Source of the DNA: an uncultured bacterium
GTDB lineage: Bacteria > CALINM01
Length of the DNA stretch: 5,754 nucleotides
Assembly: GCA_938045315.1 (NCBI GenBank)
Contig: CALINM010000048.1
Coordinates: 1 to 5,754, forward strand
Direction: 5' to 3'
The position numbers were made by a program, and so were the translations under genes. The notes below the pieces were generated by a model that had not been told where the DNA came from, did no database searches, and was given only the letters and a program-made list of their open reading frames with translations. Shown here one piece after another: positions 1 to 4,526 of this stretch. How positions within the stretch are numbered: position 1 is the first letter of the stretch; each line of letters starts with the position of its first letter.

Positions 1-237
1 GGCTGCCAGTTCTCCCACCCTGTGATAACCAAAGGTTGCAATTTTAGAAGAGGGTTTTTGCATAATTTTTAGAGCAAAAAAACTTAGTAAGAGGGAGGCT
101 CCATCAGTAAAAACATGGCCAGCGTCACTTAATAATGCTAAGCTGTTACTTACTATTCCACCTATTATTTCGGAAATTAAAATGAGAAAGGTAATTATTA
201 TGCCAAAGAGTAGTTTTTTTTCATCACTTAAAGCCAT
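1..237 (-). CDS. Cation diffusion facilitator (CDF) family transporter, N-terminal 79 aa, cut by window edge
   Basis: This is the start of a CDF metal/proton antiporter of the inner membrane, a family that exports Zn(II) and sometimes Co, Cd or Fe. The gene runs off the left edge, so only residues 1-79 are visible; the family is usually about 300 aa. Seen directly: a hydrophobic first helix at about residues 9-29, then the family signature LLSDAGHVFTDG with H41 and D45 in the HxxxD spacing of the zinc site in helix 2, a second helix, and the typical cytoplasmic loop sequence FGYHRVGELAA. The ATG at 237 shares one base with the stop of the preceding 53-aa gene (TAATG), which points to translational coupling and to membership of the arsenic operon. 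The metal cannot be told from this part, though the H/D site favours zinc-type CDFs. The family call is secure. Confidence 0.93.
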   Translation of the reverse strand, partial: MALSDEKKLLFGIIITFLILISEIIGGIVSNSLALLSDAGHVFTDGASLLLSFFALKIMQKPSSKIATFGYHRVGELAA

Positions 238-398
238 TATATACCTACTTTTAGTCCTTTATTTTTGCTTTCTTCAATGCGTTTTATAATAGTTTTTAGC
301 ATTTTTAATGCCTCTTCCTTTTCGCCATCAAGAATAATTTCTTTAATTTTGATTATTTCATCCTCCGAAAAGGTTACCACTGCCTTTTTTTCACTCAT
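237..398 (-). CDS. Small charged protein, 53 aa, paralogue of the preceding 49-aa gene
   Basis: I do not recognise a named family. The ATG at 398 has a good ribosome site (AAGGAG, 412-407) eight bases upstream, and the stop overlaps the start of the CDF gene by one base, so this is very probably a real gene. The product is rich in Lys, Glu and Ile, with no membrane segment and no cysteine. It opens with a short strand-like stretch (KAVVTF, residues 5-10). A probable amphipathic helix (about 12-22), a short turn (LDGE) and a second helix (about 27-44) follow, and then a basic tail. Aligned without gaps from its KAV motif, it matches the neighbouring 49-aa protein at 16 of 38 positions, including KAV, F, EI, IK and the A-K-L-I-K-I pattern of the second helix. 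This suggests a tandem duplication. A regulatory or protein-binding role is only a guess. Confidence 0.8.
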   Translation of the reverse strand: MSEKKAVVTFSEDEIIKIKEIILDGEKEEALKMLKTIIKRIEESKNKGLKVGI

Positions 399-429
399 TT
401 GTTCCACTCCTTAAAAGGTTTGATATTGG

Positions 430-448
430 GAGCTTTGCCCGAAAGCTC
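430..448. other. Perfect hairpin in the gap between the two small paralogous genes
   Basis: The bases form a perfect 7-bp inverted repeat (GAGCTTT / AAAGCTC) around a 5-base loop. It lies in the 62-base gap between the 49-aa and 53-aa genes. No T-tract follows on either strand, so it does not look like an intrinsic terminator. In the minus-strand transcript it could be an mRNA processing or stability element that changes the expression of the downstream genes. The structure is seen; the role is inferred. Confidence 0.5.
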
Positions 449-460
449 AAAAACAGGCCT

Positions 461-610
461 TCAGTGGGGCTCTGTATAATCCTTTATCTTTTTATCAATC
501 CTAATTAAAGTCTTGATAGCCAACTCAAAATCTTCATTCTCAACAATCTTTTTTATCTCTTCAATCTCTTCGCTATTAAAGTTTATTACTGCTTTATTTT
601 TACAGTTCAT
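461..610 (-). CDS. Small charged protein, 49 aa, paralogue of the following 53-aa gene
   Basis: The ATG at 610 overlaps the TGA of the DUF2703 gene (ATGA, 4 bases), a classic sign of translational coupling. The local ribosome site is weak (only GGGA upstream), so coupling probably drives its translation. The product is highly charged, soluble and has one cysteine (C3). Its build matches the next gene: a KAVINF strand-like stretch, a helix beginning SEEIEEIKKI, and a second helix around residues 26-43 (AIKTLIRIDKKIK). It shares 16 of 38 aligned positions with the 53-aa protein. I do not recognise a characterised family. The shared pattern and operon position argue that both are real genes rather than chance frames. 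Confidence 0.78.
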   Translation of the reverse strand: MNCKNKAVINFNSEEIEEIKKIVENEDFELAIKTLIRIDKKIKDYTEPH

Positions 611-1008
611 TTTTTTATTCCCTGTATAATTTGGGTTATTTCTTTCAAAATAGCTTTAATTATCAACTTTTCCTCAACTACCTCTTTTTCCTCGCTTTCA
701 TCTATTATAGTTCTGCATTCGCTGTCACCACAGGGACCACAACAAGAGCTTTGACCAATCTTAACATCCAAAATGTCTTCGATCTTTTTGCCGTTTATAA
801 TGATTTCATTAGAAGCAAGTGGATTTTCCTTAAATTCTTTCATATTAAGGGCTTTTTTTCTAAAACTTACATCCACATCAATGCACTTAAGCAAAGATTC
901 TAATTTTTCTATGGCAGACTTTATGTTAAGATAGGTTTTATTACACCTATCACAGGTACTGCCCTTTTCGTCAACCAATCTTTGCCAGATAATATCAATT
1001 TTTTTCAT
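607..1008 (-). CDS. DUF2703-family cysteine-rich, probably thioredoxin-like protein, 133 aa
   Basis: The sequence matches the DUF2703 pattern as I know it: an N-terminal CxxC (C19-D-R-C22), a central NGKKIEDIL segment like the strand after the cis-proline loop in thioredoxin folds, and the hallmark SSCCGPCGDSECRT (C89, C90, C93, C98). It has seven cysteines in 133 residues (also C42), no signal peptide and no membrane helix, so it should be cytoplasmic. The biochemical function is not established to my knowledge. It starts 16 bases after acr3 with an AAAGGA ribosome site, and its stop overlaps the next small gene. No ArsD or ArsA is visible, so a thiol-rich protein beside the arsenite pump could bind or relay As(III) or reduce disulfides; that role is inference. 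Family call is fairly sure, function is open. Confidence 0.85.
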   Translation of the reverse strand: MKKIDIIWQRLVDEKGSTCDRCNKTYLNIKSAIEKLESLLKCIDVDVSFRKKALNMKEFKENPLASNEIIINGKKIEDILDVKIGQSSCCGPCGDSECRTIIDESEEKEVVEEKLIIKAILKEITQIIQGIKK

Positions 1009-1024
1009 TACTTGTATCCTTTAA

Positions 1025-2101
1025 TTATGGTATTTCGACATTTACTACCTTACAATACTGATCTTTGAAATATTTTTTCTGAAAATAAAGTGATAAGTTC
1101 ACCAAGCTGATTAATACTGGTACCTCTACCAATGGTCCAATTACAGCTGCAAAGGCCTCTCCAGAATTTATACCGAATACCGCTACAGCAACAGCAATAG
1201 CCAACTCAAAGTTATTGCTTGCTGCAGTGAAAGAGAGCGTTGCACTCTTTTCATAATTGGCACCAAACTTTATACTCATAAAAAAGGATATTATGAACAT
1301 AAAGACAAAATATATGAGTAATGGTATAGCAACCCTTATGACATCAAGTGGAAGTTTAACAATGTACTCTCCTTTAAGAGTAAACATAACCACAATAGTA
1401 AAGAGTAAGGCAATAAGAGTGATAGGACTTATTTTTGGTATAAACTTCTCTTCATACCACTCTTTTCCCTTTGTTTTCAAACCTATGATACGGGATATAA
1501 CACCTCCAATAAATGGAATACCCAGGTAGATAAATACACTCTCTGCAATTTGTCCCATGGTAACGGCAACTGTTGTTCCTTTAAGTCCAAAAAGTGGGGG
1601 CAAAACAGTGATAAATATATAGGCATATACGGAGTAAAATAAAACTTGAAATATAGAATTAAATGCAACAAGTCCTGCTGCATACTCTCTATCCCCACAG
1701 GCTAAATCATTCCATACTATAACCATAGCTATACAACGGGCAAGACCTATCATAATAAGACCATACATATAATGAGGATAACTTCCAAGAAAGATAATCG
1801 CCAGAAAAAACATGAGGAAAGGCCCAATAATCCAGTTTTGTATCAATGAAAGGGTTAGTACCTTTTTATCTCTAAAAACTTCTCCAAGCTCTTCATATTT
1901 TACCTTTGCAAGGGGTGGATACATCATAAGGATCAGTCCAATAGCTATGGGGATGTTTGTAGTGCCATATTGAAAAATATTTATAAAATCTGTAACTTTC
2001 GGAAAAAGATAACCACTGAATACACCAACAAACATTGCTAAAAAAATCCATAATGTAAGATACCTATCTAAAAAAGACAGTTTTTTACCTACTTTCTCCA
2101 T
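1025..2101 (-). CDS. acr3: Arsenite efflux transporter Acr3, 358 aa
   Basis: This is an Acr3 arsenite/proton antiporter of the BASS superfamily, located in the inner membrane, which expels the As(III) made by ArsC. The length (358 aa) is normal for the family, and ten hydrophobic segments can be traced from about residue 15 to 340. Key signatures are present: [19 protein letters not shown] with the essential helix-4 cysteine at C123, [18 protein letters not shown] in helix 9, and GPLVEVPVL with the acidic E326 in helix 10. The chosen ATG (2101) lies inside the end of arsC, with an overlap of 17 bases, and has a strong AGGAGG site six bases upstream within arsC, so the two proteins are probably made in coupled fashion. 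It is distinct from the unrelated 12-helix ArsB family. No damage is seen. Confidence 0.97.
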   Translation of the reverse strand: MEKVGKKLSFLDRYLTLWIFLAMFVGVFSGYLFPKVTDFINIFQYGTTNIPIAIGLILMMYPPLAKVKYEELGEVFRDKKVLTLSLIQNWIIGPFLMFFLAIIFLGSYPHYMYGLIMIGLARCIAMVIVWNDLACGDREYAAGLVAFNSIFQVLFYSVYAYIFITVLPPLFGLKGTTVAVTMGQIAESVFIYLGIPFIGGVISRIIGLKTKGKEWYEEKFIPKISPITLIALLFTIVVMFTLKGEYIVKLPLDVIRVAIPLLIYFVFMFIISFFMSIKFGANYEKSATLSFTAASNNFELAIAVAVAVFGINSGEAFAAVIGPLVEVPVLISLVNLSLYFQKKYFKDQYCKVVNVEIP

Positions 2102-2516
2102 TCTTTTCCTCCTGTAATAAATTTAATATTCTGGTTTTAATTTCGTCCCTTACAGACCTGAATACTCTCAATACTTCTTCCTCTGTACCAGTAGCTTTTG
2201 CTGGATCTGGCAGTCCCCAGTGAAGGCGCTTTATTTTTGGCGGAGTCATAGGGCAGGTTTCTTCTGCATCTCCACAGAGGGTAATCACATAGTCTACCTG
2301 GGTTAGAATATTTTCATCAATAGACTTGGACTTATAATTAGAAATATCTATGCCCACTTCCTTCATCACTGAAACAGCCTTTGGATGAACAAATCCTGCT
2401 GGATTAAGGCCTGCTGAAAATGCTATGATTTTATTTTTACCAATCGCATTTGCTATACCTTCTGCCATCTGACTTCTACAGGAATTCCCCGTGCAGAGGA
2501 ATAATACTTTTAACAT
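2085..2516 (-). CDS. arsC: Arsenate reductase ArsC, thioredoxin-coupled (low-molecular-weight phosphatase fold), 143 aa
   Basis: It reduces arsenate to arsenite in the cytoplasm by a three-cysteine relay and is then recycled by thioredoxin. The catalytic P-loop lies at residues 8-15 (C8-TGNSC-R14-S15, the CX5R motif of low-molecular-weight tyrosine phosphatases). The relay cysteines C81 and C88 sit in CGDAEETCP, matching the C10/C82/C89 arrangement of the Staphylococcus aureus plasmid enzyme. The catalytic aspartate is D104 in GLPDP. All active residues are intact and the length is slightly above the usual 130-140 aa. The ATG at 2516 overlaps the end of arsR by seven bases, with an AGGAGA site inside arsR. 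The three cysteines exclude a simple phosphatase and the glutaredoxin-type ArsC. Confidence 0.97.
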   Translation of the reverse strand: MLKVLFLCTGNSCRSQMAEGIANAIGKNKIIAFSAGLNPAGFVHPKAVSVMKEVGIDISNYKSKSIDENILTQVDYVITLCGDAEETCPMTPPKIKRLHWGLPDPAKATGTEEEVLRVFRSVRDEIKTRILNLLQEEKNGESR

Positions 2517-2875
2517 TTACATCTCCTAAGTTCCCTCTTTATTATTTTCTTCTCTTCAAGAAACCTATTCAATCTTTTCCTTTCTTCTTCAATTTCAAGA
2601 TCATCTATATGTTCAATTGTAGAATAAACTAAAAATCTTTTAAAAAGGTCATCATTAGTTATTGAATAAAACGACCATTTCCCCTCCTTTCTATCCCTAA
2701 TTAACCCTGCTTCTTTTAAAACAGATAGATGAAAGGAGATCTTTGGCTGAACAGTATCAAAAGCTGCAACAAGATCGCAAACACAAAGCTCTCCTCCTTC
2801 AAGAAGCTTAAGCAACTTTAATCTGGTCTCATCTGAAAGGGCTTTATATATTATGTTTATATCTTTTAATGCCAA
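2510..2875 (-). CDS. arsR: Arsenite-responsive repressor ArsR, 121 aa, TTG start
   Basis: A winged-helix repressor of the ArsR/SmtB family that leaves its operator when As(III) or Sb(III) binds. The classic sensor motif ELCVCDL is present with C31 and C33, followed by the recognition helix region ([17 protein letters not shown], residues 43-59) and the wing ([11 protein letters not shown]). The start is TTG at 2875, chosen because AAGGAGGT lies six bases upstream and no in-frame ATG precedes the sensor and DNA-binding motifs. Unusual points are a long charged C-terminal helix and a final pair of cysteines (C119, C121, the last residue), which could be an extra thiol site. It is the fourth gene of the operon rather than the first, so it probably represses the promoter ahead of the permease gene. 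The rare start codon may hold its level low. Confidence 0.96.
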   Translation of the reverse strand: MALKDINIIYKALSDETRLKLLKLLEGGELCVCDLVAAFDTVQPKISFHLSVLKEAGLIRDRKEGKWSFYSITNDDLFKRFLVYSTIEHIDDLEIEEERKRLNRFLEEKKIIKRELRRCKC

Positions 2876-2881
2876 ACTGGC

Positions 2882-2889
2882 ACCTCCTT
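2882..2889 (-). promoter_or_regulatory. Ribosome binding site that fixes the TTG start of arsR
   Basis: AAGGAGGT, a near-perfect Shine-Dalgarno sequence, lies six bases before the TTG codon at 2875-2873. It is the only good site near the arsR reading frame and settles the non-ATG start. Confidence 0.85.
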
Positions 2890-2899
2890 GCTAAACTCT

Positions 2900-3088
2900 T
2901 CAAGCTATTACTTTGCCCTGTTCTAAAATGCACAGGTTAGTAATTTTTTTCCCATCGTCGGTTACAATTTCAAACTCATAATCCTTAATTTTGCCTAAAT
3001 CTTTTAGGTTATCCAAAAAATCCCATAGCAGTTTCTGTGCTTCTTCGGGTGATAGATTGCTAAATATTATTTTTACCCGAGATTCCAT
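2900..3088 (-). CDS. Small protein of unknown function, 62 aa
   Basis: I do not recognise this protein. It looks real: the ATG at 3088 has AAGGAG (3100-3095) six bases upstream, it sits 19 bases after the thioredoxin-like gene and 24 bases before arsR, and no other frame there makes a better gene. Seen in the sequence: a strand-like VKIIF, a helix beginning SPEEAQKLLWDFLDNL, a strand-like YEFEIVTDDG, and a last strand NLCILEQGKVIA with one cysteine (C53). This reads as a small beta-alpha-beta-beta fold. There is no signal peptide, membrane helix or metal-binding motif. Its place between a thiol protein and arsR suggests an accessory role in the arsenic response, but nothing in the sequence shows what that is. 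Confidence 0.75.
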   Translation of the reverse strand: MESRVKIIFSNLSPEEAQKLLWDFLDNLKDLGKIKDYEFEIVTDDGKKITNLCILEQGKVIA

Positions 3089-3107
3089 ATAAAACTCCTT
3101 TTTCAGA

Positions 3108-3338
3108 TTAACTGATGAGTTTTTTTACTTTTTCTACATCAGGTAAGGGTTTCCCAGAGTGAACTAGCTTACCATTTACAACAAGCGCTGGCGTATTCAT
3201 AGTATACTTCATAATTTCCGCAATATCCTCAACCTTTTTCACATCCCCGTCGATACTAAGTTCAGCCATAGCCTTCTTTACAGTTTCATAAAGCTTCTTA
3301 CAATTTTCACAACCTGGCCCTAAAACTAATATTTCCAT
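3108..3338 (-). CDS. Small thioredoxin-like redox-active disulfide protein (MTH895/TM0996 type), 76 aa
   Basis: A minimal thioredoxin-fold protein. The active site is GPGCENCKKL with C10 and C13 (CxxC) just after the first strand, and the cis-proline loop is NTPALVVNG with P50 preceded by Thr; the usual GxxP-like end (SGKPLPDVEKV) follows. About 76-80 aa is the normal length for this archaeal/bacterial mini-thioredoxin group. It is cytoplasmic, with no signal peptide. It starts 12 bases after the permease gene, and its Shine-Dalgarno sequence shares bases with the permease stop codon. Members of this group are often encoded beside CSCS-motif permeases, so it may reduce cysteines of the permease. 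It could equally recycle ArsC, which needs a thioredoxin; both roles are inference. The fold assignment is strong. Confidence 0.92.
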   Translation of the reverse strand: MEILVLGPGCENCKKLYETVKKAMAELSIDGDVKKVEDIAEIMKYTMNTPALVVNGKLVHSGKPLPDVEKVKKLIS

Positions 3339-3344
3339 TATTAT

Positions 3345-3353
3345 ACCTCCTTA
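3345..3353 (-). promoter_or_regulatory. Ribosome binding site of the thioredoxin-like gene, overlapping the permease stop codon
   Basis: TAAGGAGGT contains both the TAA stop of the permease (3353-3351) and the full AAGGAGGT site, six bases before the ATG at 3338. Ribosomes ending the permease would sit over this site, so translation of the two genes is probably coupled. Confidence 0.8.
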
Positions 3354-4298
3354 AAGTATAATGTTAAACATATAACCAACAAAAATTATCGTTACTGTCA
3401 TTATTCCAACAAAAATATATAAGAGTTTTGGCCTTAAAACCTTTCTTAAAATAATCATCTCCGGCAAAGATAGAGCAGTCACTGCCATCATAAAAGCAAG
3501 AACAGTCCCCAGGGAGAGCCCCTTTTGCATTAGGGCGTACACAATTGGGATTACACCTGCCGCATTAGAATATAAAGGCACACCTAAGGCAACTGCAATA
3601 GGAACAGAGAAGAAGTTGTCCTTTCCTGCATATTTTACAAGAAAATCTTGAGGGACATATCCATGAATAAAACCACCAATACCAATCGCTATCAAAATAA
3701 ATAGCCAAACCTTTCTTATAATATCAAAGGTATTAAATTTAGCATAGGCAATTCTCTCTTTAAAAGTAGGGGATATAATTTCAGCTTCTCCCGTTTTAAT
3801 TTTGAACACATATTCTTCTACATATTTTTCAAGCTTTAACCTACCAATAACAATTCCACCAAAAATAGCAACAGTAAGACCTGTTACAAGATAGAGAAAA
3901 GCTATTTTCCAGCCAAAAAGGCCAAAAAGCATAACAAGGGCAACTTCGTTAACCATAGGTGATGAAATAAGAAAAGAGAAAGTGACACCCAGTGGTACCC
4001 CTGACTCCACAAATCCAATAAATAAAGGAACAGCTGAGCAAGAACAAAAGGGAGTAACCACACCAAGAAGTGCAGCAAGCACGTTACCTATAAACTCTTT
4101 TTTATGTGATAAATATCTTTTCGTCTTCTCTGGTGGGAAAAAACTACGTACAAATGAAACAATAAAAATTATTACAGCAAGGAGAATGAAAATTTTTAAA
4201 GTGTCATATATAAAAAATTCCAATGCATCCGAAAAATGGGAGCCCTTTTCAAGATTTAACAAATCATAAACTACATACCTGGAAAAACTTTTAAGCAT
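3351..4298 (-). CDS. Permease of the ArsP/YraQ (DUF318) family, 315 aa, first gene of the arsenic operon
   Basis: An inner-membrane permease with about eight hydrophobic segments (roughly 32-52, 70-96, 105-126, 129-155, 195-213, 230-255, 262-283, 291-312) and a charged cytoplasmic loop near 156-192. The family signature TPFCSCSAVPLFIGF (C85, C87) lies in the second segment, followed by SFLISSPMVNEVAL; the matching second-half motif is PLYSNAAGVIPI (about 241-252). The length is normal. Characterised ArsP proteins export trivalent organoarsenicals such as methylarsenite, which makes that a reasonable role here, but the family is broad and the substrate is not proven, so no symbol is given. The ATG at 4298 has only a weak GAG site. 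It is the promoter-proximal gene, about 40 bases from the predicted transcription start, and is followed closely by a mini-thioredoxin gene. Confidence 0.9.
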   Translation of the reverse strand: MLKSFSRYVVYDLLNLEKGSHFSDALEFFIYDTLKIFILLAVIIFIVSFVRSFFPPEKTKRYLSHKKEFIGNVLAALLGVVTPFCSCSAVPLFIGFVESGVPLGVTFSFLISSPMVNEVALVMLFGLFGWKIAFLYLVTGLTVAIFGGIVIGRLKLEKYVEEYVFKIKTGEAEIISPTFKERIAYAKFNTFDIIRKVWLFILIAIGIGGFIHGYVPQDFLVKYAGKDNFFSVPIAVALGVPLYSNAAGVIPIVYALMQKGLSLGTVLAFMMAVTALSLPEMIILRKVLRPKLLYIFVGIMTVTIIFVGYMFNIIL

Positions 4299-4310
4299 TT
4301 TAACATCTCA

Positions 4311-4333
4311 ATCAAATATAAAAATTTTTTGAT
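4311..4333. promoter_or_regulatory. Candidate ArsR operator in the leader of the permease operon
   Basis: On the minus strand, ATCAAA and TTTGAT form a perfect 6-bp dyad around 11 AT-rich bases. It begins about 12 bases downstream of the -10 box, across the expected transcript start and leader. ATATTTGA-like half sites are typical of ArsR/SmtB operators. A second shorter dyad (TTAAT, 3 bases, ATTAA; 4349-4337) overlaps the -10 box and is an alternative. Which one is bound cannot be told from sequence. Confidence 0.45.
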
Positions 4334-4344
4334 ACGTTAATTAG

Positions 4345-4373
4345 ATTAAACTACTATTTACCATGTATGTCAA
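4345..4373 (-). promoter_or_regulatory. Sigma-70-type promoter of the arsenic operon
   Basis: On the minus strand a perfect -35 box TTGACA (4373-4368) is followed after exactly 17 bases by TTTAAT (4350-4345), five of six matches to TATAAT. The predicted transcription start is near 4338, giving a leader of about 40 bases before the permease ATG. It is the only strong promoter I can find ahead of the operon, and all genes from the permease to the CDF transporter could be read from it. Confidence 0.8.
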
Positions 4374-4479
4374 GCAAATTTTAAAGAAATTAGAAAAATA
4401 TGTTATTTATGTGCTTTAAACTTTACTCCCTTATCGCATAAATGCAGGACAATGTTTGTTTTTTAGATGGTCGTTTTCT

Positions 4480-4507
4480 TTAAAAAATGGAGACAGGTAT
4501 TTTTTAA
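4480..4507. repeat. AT-stem inverted repeat just after hsdR, with a GGAGACAGGT loop
   Basis: TTAAAAAAT and ATTTTTTAA form a perfect 9-bp inverted repeat around the 10-base loop GGAGACAGGT (plus-strand reading). It starts 19 bases after the hsdR stop. On either strand the second arm is a T-run, so it might end transcription weakly, but the stem has no G or C. No better terminator is seen between hsdR and the arsenic promoter. Confidence 0.4.
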
Positions 4508-4526
4508 TTGCTTTTCAAGATTTCTA

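Noticed and set aside
430-448. Intrinsic terminator
   Set aside because: The stem is good but no T-run follows on either strand, and the downstream gene is coupled to the rest of the operon.
631-903. Plus-strand open frame of 90 codons
   Set aside because: It lies wholly opposite the DUF2703 gene, which has family motifs and a ribosome site; the frame has neither.
1257-1529. Plus-strand open frame of 90 codons
   Set aside because: It is antisense to acr3 and has no recognisable domain; a shadow of that gene.
1483-1698. Second minus-strand frame of 71 codons
   Set aside because: It is a shifted frame inside acr3, whose own frame is intact with all family motifs, so it is neither a gene nor evidence of a frameshift.
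3982-4269. Plus-strand open frame of 95 codons
   Set aside because: Antisense to the permease, with no ribosome site or family features.
4436-4445. Short palindrome GCATAAATGC in the gap after hsdR
   Set aside because: Only 4 bp per arm, which is expected by chance in AT-rich DNA, and it is not placed at a promoter element.
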